This document shows positions 7,855-15,656 of a DNA stretch of 24,313 nucleotides, one piece after another. Position 1 is the stretch's first letter. Every line of letters starts with the position of its first letter. The translations under genes were made by a program, and so were the position numbers. This stretch comes from DAOSEK01 sp035363095 (lineage in GTDB: Archaea; Nanobdellota; Nanobdellia; Woesearchaeales; UBA119): NCBI GenBank assembly GCA_035363095.1, contig DAOSEK010000015.1, positions 1 through 24,313 on the forward strand, written 5' to 3'. The notes beneath the pieces were generated by a model that was not told the DNA's origin, made no database searches, and worked only from the letters and a program-made list of their open reading frames with translations.

Positions 7855-8148
7855 ATGGAAAACAAATCAAAAATATTGATTTTGAATAAAAATGATAATG
7901 TGGGGGTTGCGTTATCACCCGTTAAAAAGGGAGATGAAATAGTTCTTTCTTCTATAAAAAAGAATATTGCTGTTAAAGAAGATATTAATCCTGGATTTAA
8001 GATATGTATTAAGGATGTTCCCCAAGGAGAAGATATATTTAAGTATGGTCATGTGATAGGAATAGCTAAGACTGCTATTCATGAAGGAGAAAAAGTTCAT
8101 GTACATAATCTTGAGAGCAGAATGGCACTTAAAAATGGGAAAATATAA
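7855..8148 (+). CDS. UxaA/SuyA-like SAF-domain subunit of a split sugar-acid dehydratase
   Basis: 97 residues equal to the N-terminal SAF domain of altronate/galactarate dehydratases. The family pattern is clear: 'DNVGVAL', 'INPGFKICIKDV', 'FKYGHVIGIAK' and 'GEKVHVHNL'. In UxaA and GarD this domain is joined to the catalytic part, whereas in SuyAB (sulfolactate sulfo-lyase) it is a separate small subunit, as here. The next gene encodes the catalytic part and overlaps this one by 14 bases, so the two are very likely made together as a complex. A TTTTATTC element 20 bases before the ATG could be a weak promoter. The substrate, a 2-hydroxy acid of some kind, is unknown. Confidence 0.88.
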   Translation: MENKSKILILNKNDNVGVALSPVKKGDEIVLSSIKKNIAVKEDINPGFKICIKDVPQGEDIFKYGHVIGIAKTAIHEGEKVHVHNLESRMALKNGKI

Positions 8149-9295
8149 CTTATGTGGTTATAAGCGTGGGGGAACCTTTGGTATCAGAAATCATATTATT
8201 GCACTATCTACTGTTTGTTGTTCAAACTTTTTTGCTCAGAAAGCTCATGAGTTTTTCGAAGATGTAATTCCAATTACTCATCAACATGGGTGTGATCACA
8301 TCGGCAAGGATAGGGAACAAGTATTAAGGACTTTATCGGGTACTTGTAATAATCCCAATGTTGCGGGCGTTCTTTTAATAGGGTTAGGGTGTGAAAATAT
8401 TACTGTTCAAGATGTTTTTGAACGAATAAAATCTGAAGATAAGATAATTAAGAAAATAGTGGTACAAGATGTCGGTAAAAAAGAAAAAATTTACAAATTA
8501 ATGAAGCAGTACATACTTGAAATTAAAAGGTATGTTCAATCACTAGAGAAAGTCAAATTTGACATATCTGAGCTTAAAGTAGGACTGGAGTGTGGCGGTT
8601 CAGACCCTTTCTCAGGGATAACTGGAAATCCTTCTGTTGGGAGAGTTAGCGATATGCTTGTTAGATCAGGGGCAACAACAATTCTTTCTGAGATCCCTGA
8701 GTTGATAGGTGCTAAAAAGGCATTAAAAAAGAATATTTATGACCCTAAAATTGAAAAAAAACTATTTTCCAAAATAGATGAATATGTTGAATTTGCTAAA
8801 TCTTTAGGATGCGATCTACTTGGTGTCAATCCCACCCCTGGAAACATTATGTCTGGTATTAGTTCTATAGAGGAAAAGTCTTTGGGGTGTATGGCTAAAG
8901 CGGGTTCTTCAGTAATAAATGAATACTTAGATTATGCGCAAAGTCCTAAGTCTAAAGGATTGGTTGTTATGAATACGCCAGGCAATGATGCTGAATCGGT
9001 TACTGGCATGGTTGCAGGTGGTGCCCAGATCATACTTTTTACAACTGGATTAGGCACTCCTTTAGGCAACCCGGTTGCACCAGTGATTAAGATTTCTACA
9101 AATACAAAAACTTTTAATAAGATGAAGGATTTCTTAGATATAGATGCGGGGCAGATTATTAACGGTAAGAGCTTAGAAGAATTTTCCCAAGAATTATTCG
9201 ATTTAATGTTGGATGTTTGCAACGGGAAAATGACTCTTTCGGAAATAAATCGAAATTATGAGTTTTCGATAAATCGAATAGGTCCTACTTTTTAA
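8135..9295 (+). CDS. UxaA/SuyB-like catalytic subunit of a split sugar-acid dehydratase/lyase
   Basis: 386 residues from the ATG at 8135; an in-frame upstream start at 8081 would add residues unlike the family. Conserved blocks are 'GYKRGGTFGIRNHI', 'HQHGCDHIG', 'LIGLGCENI', 'ECGGSDPFSGITGNPSVG', 'NPTPGNIMSGISSIEEKSLG', 'NTPGNDAESVTG' and 'FTTGLGTPLGNP'. All are typical of the altronate/galactarate dehydratase C-terminal domain, which is an iron-dependent enzyme eliminating water (or sulfite in SuyB) to give a 2-keto-3-deoxy acid or pyruvate. Such genes usually serve sugar-acid catabolism, so its place in a glycan cluster is unusual. Altronate, galactarate, sulfolactate or a novel acid are all possible. 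The phosphatase gene starts 13 bases later. Confidence 0.88.
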   Translation: MGKYNLCGYKRGGTFGIRNHIIALSTVCCSNFFAQKAHEFFEDVIPITHQHGCDHIGKDREQVLRTLSGTCNNPNVAGVLLIGLGCENITVQDVFERIKSEDKIIKKIVVQDVGKKEKIYKLMKQYILEIKRYVQSLEKVKFDISELKVGLECGGSDPFSGITGNPSVGRVSDMLVRSGATTILSEIPELIGAKKALKKNIYDPKIEKKLFSKIDEYVEFAKSLGCDLLGVNPTPGNIMSGISSIEEKSLGCMAKAGSSVINEYLDYAQSPKSKGLVVMNTPGNDAESVTGMVAGGAQIILFTTGLGTPLGNPVAPVIKISTNTKTFNKMKDFLDIDAGQIINGKSLEEFSQELFDLMLDVCNGKMTLSEINRNYEFSINRIGPTF

Positions 9296-9308
9296 ACGAC
9301 TGATTATT

Positions 9309-10067
9309 ATGGAAAAAGTGATAGAAGTTATGAAGAGGGCTGTTCTTAAGGCGGCTAAATCGATAGAGGACTCAAAGCAGGAGATGCTTTGGAGACAAAA
9401 GGAGAGTAAAGAGTATGTTACCAATTGCGATATCGCCTCTGAAAATGCAATAATCGAGGTTCTTAAGGAAGAATATCCTGACTCTTCGATATACTCCGAA
9501 GAAGTTGGTACAATTACCGGAAAAGAAGAGATGCTTTGGGTTATAGACCCTATAGATGGAACCCATAATTTCATTCATAACTTACCTTTTTATGCAATTT
9601 CTATAGGCCTATATCGCTCTGGGAAACCTTACGCAGGTTTGATATATGCTCCAGAGTTTGAAGCTTGTTTTTCTGCTCTAAAAGGAAGTGGTGCTTTCCT
9701 TAATGATCGTAGGATCACTGTATCCAATATAGAAAAACTGAGCAGGTCAATGGTTGCTTACGACAATCAATTTCATAAACATCCTTTTATGTTGCCAAAT
9801 TTGGCTGTACTTCAGGAAAAATGCTTTACCGTAAGAATATTTGGGTCTGCGGCAATAGATTTATGTAATATCTCTCGTGGCTTCATAGATGCCAGAATAT
9901 TTCACAAAACTAAAATATTTGATTTCGCCGCGGGTGTTACAATTGTTACGGAAGCAGGTGGCAAGGTTACGAACTTCAGGGGTCAGGAAATTAACATTAA
10001 TACAACGGATATTATAGCTTCAAATGGTAAAATTCATGAAGAGTTGGTTAAGGCGTTAAAAATATAG
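9309..10067 (+). CDS. Inositol-monophosphatase-family sugar phosphatase
   Basis: 252 residues with all metal-site elements of the family: E64/E65 in 'YSEEVG', D80 and D83 in 'DPIDGT', and D205 in 'KIFDFAAGVTIVTEAGG'. The last site normally reads WDxAAG and has Phe in place of Trp here. Members hydrolyse phosphate from inositol phosphate, fructose bisphosphate, histidinol phosphate or PAP using magnesium. Because the neighbourhood has a heptose-7-phosphate kinase/isomerase but no recognisable GmhB (HAD-type) phosphatase, it could remove the 7-phosphate of a heptose bisphosphate; alternatively it may dephosphorylate an intermediate of the dehydratase/PdxA route. Both are inference. 69 bases separate it from the next gene. 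Confidence 0.88.
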   Translation: MEKVIEVMKRAVLKAAKSIEDSKQEMLWRQKESKEYVTNCDIASENAIIEVLKEEYPDSSIYSEEVGTITGKEEMLWVIDPIDGTHNFIHNLPFYAISIGLYRSGKPYAGLIYAPEFEACFSALKGSGAFLNDRRITVSNIEKLSRSMVAYDNQFHKHPFMLPNLAVLQEKCFTVRIFGSAAIDLCNISRGFIDARIFHKTKIFDFAAGVTIVTEAGGKVTNFRGQEININTTDIIASNGKIHEELVKALKI

Positions 10068-10136
10068 TTTGTGTTATGAAAAAGTTTAATTAGCCTTAGT
10101 TAGTGACAATTTGCATTTATGATGGGGGAATAAAAG

Positions 10137-11183
10137 ATGAGACCATTAATCGCAATAACGATGGGAGACCCTGCTGGGATAGGATCTGAATTGTGTGTAA
10201 AAGTACTTTCTGATGAAAAGGTTTACAAACGTTGTAGGCCTCTTGTTGTTGGAGATGCTAATTGCATTAAAGATGCTCTAAAATTTACTCACCTCGATAA
10301 TTTAGTAACTAACATAGTCGATAATGCAAAAGATGGAAAATATACCTTTGGAAACATAGATGTGTTGGATTTGGACAATGTAGATTTAAAGGAATTAGAA
10401 TATGGAAAGGTTTCTGCAATGTGTGGAAAGGCTGCAGGTGAGTACATTAAGAAGGTCATCGATCTGGCAATGGGACACGAAGTAGATGCGACCGTAACAA
10501 ATCCAATACATAAAGAATCTTTTAAGCTAGGTGGATGGGGCAAAAAATATCCAGGTCATACCGAAATGTATGCTGATTTAACAAATACAAAAAGTTACTC
10601 TATGATGCTTGCTTTAGGAGATTTTAGAGTTGTTCACGTTACAACACATGTGTCTTTAAGGAACGCGTGTGACCTTATTAAAAAGGAAAGAGTTTTAAAT
10701 GTTATAAAAATAGCATATAGTGCTTGCAAGGATTTGGGGATAGAAAATCCAAAGATTGGTGTTGCTGCACTGAATCCTCATGCAGGAGATGGGGGAATCT
10801 TTGGAAATGAAGAAGAAGAAGAGATTTTGCCCGCTATTGATGAAGCGAAAAGGTTGGGTTATTTGGTTGAAGGACCTGTTCCTGCAGACACAATATTCTC
10901 AAAAGCAAAAGGCGGATGGTATGACATAGCTGTTGCAATGTACCACGATCAAGGACATATTCCTATGAAACTCTCAGGCTTTGTTTGGGATGAAAATACA
11001 AAAAAATGGAGTAGTGTTGCTGGGGTTAACATTACTTTAGGTCTTCCAATAATAAGAGTTTCAGTAGACCATGGGACTGCTTTTGGTAAAGCCGGTAAAG
11101 GAACAGCAAATATAGAAAGTCTCTACGAAGCAGTAATGTTAGCTTCTGATATCTCAGATGCCAGATATTTAAGAGGCCAGTAA
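10137..11183 (+). CDS. PdxA-family phospho-hydroxyacid dehydrogenase
   Basis: 348 residues, full length for PdxA. The start 'ITMGDPAGIGSEL' is the family signature. Likely metal ligands are H171 ('TTHVSL'), H215 ('NPHAGDGG') and H270 ('YHDQGH'), with spacings close to those of the E. coli enzyme. 'PGHTEMY' and 'SVDHGTAFGKAGKG' are also conserved. PdxA oxidises 4-phosphohydroxy-L-threonine in vitamin B6 synthesis, while PdxA2 oxidises 4-phospho-D-threonate or erythronate to dihydroxyacetone phosphate and CO2. No other pyridoxal gene is nearby and sugar-acid enzymes are, so a PdxA2-like reaction on a phosphorylated sugar acid is the better guess. No DUF1537 kinase, the usual PdxA2 partner, is in the window. 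A purine-rich GGGGGAA precedes the ATG by 6 bases. Confidence 0.85.
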   Translation: MRPLIAITMGDPAGIGSELCVKVLSDEKVYKRCRPLVVGDANCIKDALKFTHLDNLVTNIVDNAKDGKYTFGNIDVLDLDNVDLKELEYGKVSAMCGKAAGEYIKKVIDLAMGHEVDATVTNPIHKESFKLGGWGKKYPGHTEMYADLTNTKSYSMMLALGDFRVVHVTTHVSLRNACDLIKKERVLNVIKIAYSACKDLGIENPKIGVAALNPHAGDGGIFGNEEEEEILPAIDEAKRLGYLVEGPVPADTIFSKAKGGWYDIAVAMYHDQGHIPMKLSGFVWDENTKKWSSVAGVNITLGLPIIRVSVDHGTAFGKAGKGTANIESLYEAVMLASDISDARYLRGQ

Positions 11184-11187
11184 TATT

Positions 11188-11195
11188 TTTATATT
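11188..11195 (+). promoter_or_regulatory. TATA-like box before the TPP enzyme
   Basis: TTTATATT in the 59-base gap after the PdxA-like gene would start transcription near 11219, about 24 bases before the ATG at 11243, leaving room for the GGGGGA at 11232-11237. It may be an internal promoter of the cluster. Confidence 0.35.
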
Positions 11196-11242
11196 TTCAT
11201 AAAAATTTTGAATAAAAAGTTTTGGGTGGTCGGGGGATATGT

Positions 11243-13000
11243 ATGAAATTATCAGATTATGTCGCTGACTTTTTAGAAAGTCACAATGTACGTGATGTTT
11301 TTGGAATAACTGGTGGTGCGATTGTGCACGTTTTTGATTCGATCGCTAAGAACCCAAAAATAAGATACATTTGCACGGAACATGAACAGGCCGCGGCAAT
11401 GGCGGCTGATGCTTATTCGCGTATTTCTAGAAACATTGGTGTTGCAATAGCTACTAGTGGACCAGGTGCGACAAATCTAGTTACTGGCGTATGCTGTTCC
11501 TATTTTGATTCTATACCTTTACTTTTAATAACTGGTCAAGTCCCTAGATCGCAATTAAAAAAGGATTCAAAATCTAGACAAATCGGATTTCAGGAAACAG
11601 ATATTGTTTCAATGTTTAGTAATATAACCAAATATTCTGTTTTAGTTGAATCCCCTGAAAGAATAAGATATGAATTGGAAAAAGCATTTTTTTTGGCTAG
11701 AAGTGGCAGACCAGGTCCTGTTCTTTTAGATATCCCTGACGATGTTCAACGGGCAGAAGTTGATCCTCACAAATTACAAGGATTTGTAGAGGAGCCGGAG
11801 ATGGTAGATGAAGTAAAGCTTGTTAAGGATGTAGAGAGGGTCATAAATCTTCTTGAAACTTCAGAGAGGCCGGTTGTTATACTGGGAAACGGAATAAAAC
11901 TTGCTCAGTGTGAAGAAAAGGCTATAAATTTAATAGAAAAATTGGGAACTCCTGTTGCCTTGACTTGGGCAACAAAAGATTTGCTCCCTTTTAATCATCC
12001 TCAAGTAATAGAAGGTTTTGGAGTTTCTTCAGAAAGAGCGGGCAACTTTGTGGTTCAGAACTCGGATTTAATAATTTCTTTTGGTTCAAGACTAGACACT
12101 CACGAAACTGGAAACAATCAATCAACCTTTGCAAGAGGTGCGAAAAAAGTAATTATTGATATTGATGATTCTGAGCTAAAAAAATTCAAAGAACGGGGAA
12201 TGAAAGATATATATTTAATAAACTCGGATGTACGTCTCTTTTTACAGGCTCTGCTACAAAAACAAATTAGTATGAAAGATATGTCAAAATGGTTCGTTTT
12301 TATCAATAATTTAAAAGAAAAGTATCCAATATGCCCTAGTGAATACTTAGAACAAAAAGAGTATGTCAATCCTTATGTTTTCATGGCAGAATTGTCAGAA
12401 CAGTCAAAAGAAAACGACATTATAATTACTGATGCGGGTGCTAATCTTACCTGGACGATGCAAGGATACAGAGTAAAAAAAGGTCAAACTCTTTTTTCAG
12501 CTTTTAATCATTCACCAATGGGTTACGCTTTACCTGCAAGTATAGGGGCAGTTTTTGCTAGTAGAAAAGACATAATTTGTATCATTGGGGACGGAGGCAT
12601 CCAGATGAATATTCAAGAGTTGGCTACCTTAGCTTATCATAAATTACCAATAAAGATTTTTTTGTTTAATAATAGTGGATATGGCATAATTCAACAGACA
12701 CAAGATACTTGGTTGAATTCAAGATATGTTGCATCAAACCCTGATAGTTCAGTAGCCATTCCTGATTTAGAGAGAATTGCCCAGGCCTACGGAATAACAA
12801 CAATAAGAATCAATAATCACTCTGAGATGAAAGATGGAATAAAATATGTATTAGGATATAAGGGGCCAATTCTTTGCAATGTCAGTATTGAGCAACATCA
12901 AAAAATAATACCTAAACTTGAATTTGGCAGGCCTCTCGAAGATTCATCACCTCTTTTAGATAGAAAAGAGTTCAACGAAAATATGATAATTGACAAGTAG
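11243..13000 (+). CDS. Thiamine-pyrophosphate enzyme, acetolactate synthase large-subunit type
   Basis: 585 residues with three domains. The catalytic glutamate is E48 in 'CTEHEQAAAMAADAYSR'. The central domain has 'ATKDLLPFNHPQVIEGFG'. The TPP/Mg motif runs from 'GDGG' (D450) to 'NN' (N477), the standard spacing. 'GFQETDIV' resembles the acetolactate synthase FQE element. Such enzymes decarboxylate pyruvate and pass the two-carbon unit to an acceptor. No small regulatory subunit or other branched-chain amino-acid gene is nearby, and the gene lies among sugar genes. It may therefore transfer a two-carbon unit to a keto-sugar, as the homologous flavoenzyme YerE does in yersiniose synthesis. 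I chose ATG 11243 (GGGGGA upstream) over an in-frame TTG at 11222. A housekeeping acetolactate synthase cannot be excluded. Confidence 0.87.
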   Translation: MKLSDYVADFLESHNVRDVFGITGGAIVHVFDSIAKNPKIRYICTEHEQAAAMAADAYSRISRNIGVAIATSGPGATNLVTGVCCSYFDSIPLLLITGQVPRSQLKKDSKSRQIGFQETDIVSMFSNITKYSVLVESPERIRYELEKAFFLARSGRPGPVLLDIPDDVQRAEVDPHKLQGFVEEPEMVDEVKLVKDVERVINLLETSERPVVILGNGIKLAQCEEKAINLIEKLGTPVALTWATKDLLPFNHPQVIEGFGVSSERAGNFVVQNSDLIISFGSRLDTHETGNNQSTFARGAKKVIIDIDDSELKKFKERGMKDIYLINSDVRLFLQALLQKQISMKDMSKWFVFINNLKEKYPICPSEYLEQKEYVNPYVFMAELSEQSKENDIIITDAGANLTWTMQGYRVKKGQTLFSAFNHSPMGYALPASIGAVFASRKDIICIIGDGGIQMNIQELATLAYHKLPIKIFLFNNSGYGIIQQTQDTWLNSRYVASNPDSSVAIPDLERIAQAYGITTIRINNHSEMKDGIKYVLGYKGPILCNVSIEQHQKIIPKLEFGRPLEDSSPLLDRKEFNENMIIDK

Positions 13001-13012
13001 ATGTGTTTTGGA

Positions 13013-13927
13013 ATGACTAAAATTTTAGTATTTGGATCAAATGGTCTAGTGGGTTCTAATATTCTAAAATACTTTTCAAAAAAAGGAAAATATGAACTGT
13101 ACAGTGCTTATTTTTCTCATCCAACAAATTTTAGTTTTTGTAAAAATATTAGTATTGATGTCACAGATATTAATGCGGTAATGTCACTGAAATCAATAAG
13201 TCCTGATATAATCATAAATTGTGCAGGAATAACTCAAATTTCCTTTTGTGAAGAACATCCCGAAATCGCGCGCGAAGTCAATGTTAATGGTGCCAAAAAT
13301 ATAGCTTTACTATCCAAAGTTTGCACCAGTAAACTAGTTTATATGTCAAGTGATGTTGTGTATGGTGGCTTAAATAAGAGGTACAATGAAACGGACAGCC
13401 CTTCGCCTTTAAATGTGTATGGTTTAACAAAATTAGAAGGCGAAAATATTTCTTTAAAAGTAAATTCAGAAACACTCGTTTTAAGAAACAATGTGTTGTT
13501 TGGAAGGAATATTTTTCCCAATCGACCCAGTTTTGTAGAATCTATTTTAACAGCATTGAATGCAAATAAAAGTTATAATGCCTTTGCCGATGCAATTTTT
13601 TGTCCTTTATATATTCAAACAATGTCAGAATATTTATTAAAATTATTAGAACAGAAACAGTCAGGAATTTTTAACATGTGTTGCTCAGAATCCCTGAGTA
13701 AATATGAATTTGCCAGGTTGATTGCGCTCGAATTTGGCAAAGACGCAGAATTAATTTTGCCAGCATCACTTGATTCTGTATCTAAAGATGTCAATATGTC
13801 AAAGATTCTATCGATAAACAACGAAAAATTGCTTTTAGCGTTAGGGATAGAGTCAACAATACCTATAAAAGATATGATAAAGCTTTTCAAAAAAGAGGTA
13901 GATGCCGAAAATGGGAAAAATTCTTAA
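13013..13927 (+). CDS. RmlD-like NDP-4-keto-sugar reductase (SDR)
   Basis: 304 residues starting at ATG 13013 ('MTKILVFGSNGLVGSN'); an ATG at 13001, directly after the previous stop, would add four residues. The N-terminal GxxGxxG binds NAD(P)H. The catalytic pair is Y136-x3-K140 in 'YGLTKLEGE', and 'YMSSDVVYGG' and 'VLRNNVLFG' match dTDP-4-dehydrorhamnose reductases and their relatives. The family reduces the 4-keto group of an NDP-deoxysugar, though some members are regulatory (MAT2B-like). Its position directly after the TPP enzyme suggests reduction of the keto-sugar that enzyme makes. The gene end overlaps the methyltransferase start. Confidence 0.85.
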   Translation: MTKILVFGSNGLVGSNILKYFSKKGKYELYSAYFSHPTNFSFCKNISIDVTDINAVMSLKSISPDIIINCAGITQISFCEEHPEIAREVNVNGAKNIALLSKVCTSKLVYMSSDVVYGGLNKRYNETDSPSPLNVYGLTKLEGENISLKVNSETLVLRNNVLFGRNIFPNRPSFVESILTALNANKSYNAFADAIFCPLYIQTMSEYLLKLLEQKQSGIFNMCCSESLSKYEFARLIALEFGKDAELILPASLDSVSKDVNMSKILSINNEKLLLALGIESTIPIKDMIKLFKKEVDAENGKNS

Positions 13928-14573
13928 TATAATAACTCCAGTTCATACTTCCACGAAAAGAGACTACATTGGTCGTATGATTGATGAGAAAATAAAAGCT
14001 ATGAAAGTCGCTAGAAAATTTGATTTTGAGTTTTGGGATGGTGATAGGAAATTTGGATATGGGGGTTATTACTACGATGGGAGACAGGAAAAAATAGCTC
14101 AAAAACTTATAGAAACCTATGGGTTAAAAGAAGACGCAAGAATATTAGATGTAGGATGTGGCAAGGGATTTTTGCTTTATGAATTTAAAAAATTATTGCC
14201 AAAATGCTTAGTTAAAGGATTCGATATTTCTGAATATGCAATATCCCATGCTAAAGAAGAAATCAAAGAGTCATTATTTGTCCACGATGCTAAGAATGAT
14301 CTTCCTTTTAAATCAAATGAATTTGATTTGGTTGTCTCCATAAATACTTTGCATAATCTTAAGATATATGACTTGAAAAATTCTCTTAAGGAAGTTGAAA
14401 GGGTGGGGAATAAAAAATATATTGTTGTTGAAAGTTTTAGGAACGAAGAAGAACAATTTAATCTGCAGTGTTGGGCATTGACAGGGAGTTGTGTTTTTAC
14501 ACCTGAAGAATGGGAATTCATTTTCTCTGAATTTGGTTATACTGGTGATTATGAATTTATATTTTTTGAATAA
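13911..14573 (+). CDS. Class I SAM-dependent methyltransferase
   Basis: About 220 residues. The SAM-binding motif I is 'ILDVGCGKGFLLYE' (from residue 78), followed by 'GFDISEYAISHA' (acidic strand 2) and 'FDLVVSINTLHNL'. The N-terminal extension, with 'FEFWDGDRKFGYGGYYYDGR', is a pattern I recall from methyltransferases in surface-sugar clusters. It overlaps the reductase gene by 17 bases (26 if ATG 13902 is used), and GAGGTA at 13895-13900 is a plausible ribosome site better spaced for 13911. It probably O-, N- or C-methylates a sugar or its precursor; the target is not visible. Two bases separate its stop from the GTG at 14576 that could start the next gene. Confidence 0.85.
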   Translation: MGKILNIITPVHTSTKRDYIGRMIDEKIKAMKVARKFDFEFWDGDRKFGYGGYYYDGRQEKIAQKLIETYGLKEDARILDVGCGKGFLLYEFKKLLPKCLVKGFDISEYAISHAKEEIKESLFVHDAKNDLPFKSNEFDLVVSINTLHNLKIYDLKNSLKEVERVGNKKYIVVESFRNEEEQFNLQCWALTGSCVFTPEEWEFIFSEFGYTGDYEFIFFE

Positions 14574-14587
14574 ATGTGCGTGATATC

Positions 14588-15655
14588 ATGGCGTTTAAAT
14601 ATACAAAAATGAAAATTTTTCATTACATAGACAAATTGAATTCCTTACCTTTATCTAATAAATCTATACTTCCTCCGATTCATATTAGAATAAAACCTAC
14701 TAATTTTTGCAACCACTCTTGTAGCTACTGTGCTTATAGAAATAATAATTTACAATTAGGTCTAAATATGGAAGAAAGAGATTTTATTCCAAAAATGAGA
14801 CTTAATGAGATTATTGAAGATCTAATAGAAATGAGAGTCAAAGCTGTTACTTTTAGTGGGGGGGGAGAACCCTTTTGTTACCCTTTTTTAACACAAGCTA
14901 TAGAACTGTTAGCAAAATCCCAAATAAAATTTGCATCCTTAACTAATGGTTCTCTTGTAATTGGAAAAAATGCTGAACTTTTTGCTAAATATGGCTCTTG
15001 GCTCAGAGTCTCAATAGATGGCTGGGATGAAGAAAGTTATTCAAAATTCCGATCTGTCCCATTTGGCGAGTTTTCGAAGGTTATGAAAAACATGGAACAC
15101 TTCAAAAAATTAAATGGTGACTGTCATTTAGGTGTTTCTATAATTGTAGGAAAAGAAAATGCAGAACACATCTTTGATTTATCGATGAAACTCAAAAAAA
15201 TAGGAGTTGATAGCATAAAAATATCACCTAGAATAATAAGTAATTCTGGGGTTGAAAATAATATATATCATGAGCCTATTTTTGAGAAAGTAAAATCTCA
15301 AATATCTCTCTTAAAAAAAGAGTGTTCTAGTGATTTTGAGGTTTATGATTCATTCCATTTACAGCTAGAAACGTTCGAAAAAAATTACACCTGGTGTCCC
15401 TACCATCAAATTTTAGCAGTTATTGGAGCAGACCTAAACATTTATCCTTGTCAGGATAAAGCATATAATCTTGAAACTGGCTTGATTGGAACCATAAAAA
15501 ATAAGCGTTTTAAGGATTTTTGGTTTTCAGACAAAAATAATTTTTTTAAGATTAACCCTTCTTTAGTTTGTAATCATCATTGTGTTGCAAACGAAAAAAA
15601 TAAGATGATTATAGAGTATCTAGATGCTGATAAGGAACACTTGGAGTTTGTTTAA
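14588..15655 (+). CDS. Radical SAM enzyme with SPASM-like C-terminus
   Basis: 355 residues from ATG 14588, with GTGAT just upstream; an in-frame GTG at 14576 is possible. The radical SAM motif is C41-x3-C45-x2-C48 ('CNHSCSYC'), and 'FSGGGEPFCYP' is the GGEP element. The C-terminal third has 'TWCPYHQ', 'IYPCQDK' and 'CNHHC', a reduced SPASM-like set of cysteines likely to bind an auxiliary Fe-S cluster. It has the same fold class as the gene at 5017 but is quite diverged, so it is not a recent duplicate. Its stop lies one base before the start of the cobalamin-type enzyme, so the two are probably co-translated and may act in sequence. The substrate is unknown. Confidence 0.83.
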   Translation: MAFKYTKMKIFHYIDKLNSLPLSNKSILPPIHIRIKPTNFCNHSCSYCAYRNNNLQLGLNMEERDFIPKMRLNEIIEDLIEMRVKAVTFSGGGEPFCYPFLTQAIELLAKSQIKFASLTNGSLVIGKNAELFAKYGSWLRVSIDGWDEESYSKFRSVPFGEFSKVMKNMEHFKKLNGDCHLGVSIIVGKENAEHIFDLSMKLKKIGVDSIKISPRIISNSGVENNIYHEPIFEKVKSQISLLKKECSSDFEVYDSFHLQLETFEKNYTWCPYHQILAVIGADLNIYPCQDKAYNLETGLIGTIKNKRFKDFWFSDKNNFFKINPSLVCNHHCVANEKNKMIIEYLDADKEHLEFV

Positions 15656-15656
15656 A

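Noticed and set aside
9203..9574. Minus-strand open frame of 123 codons over the dehydratase end and the phosphatase start
   Set aside because: It overlaps two well-supported genes, has low-complexity residue content and no family pattern, and spans their junction; it is a shadow.
10137..11183. PdxA read as a vitamin B6 biosynthesis gene
   Set aside because: No pdxJ, serC or other B6 gene is nearby and the neighbours are sugar enzymes, so I kept the call at family level instead.
14177..14521. Minus-strand open frame of 114 codons inside the methyltransferase gene
   Set aside because: It lies wholly inside a gene with clear motifs and shows only reversed codon bias.
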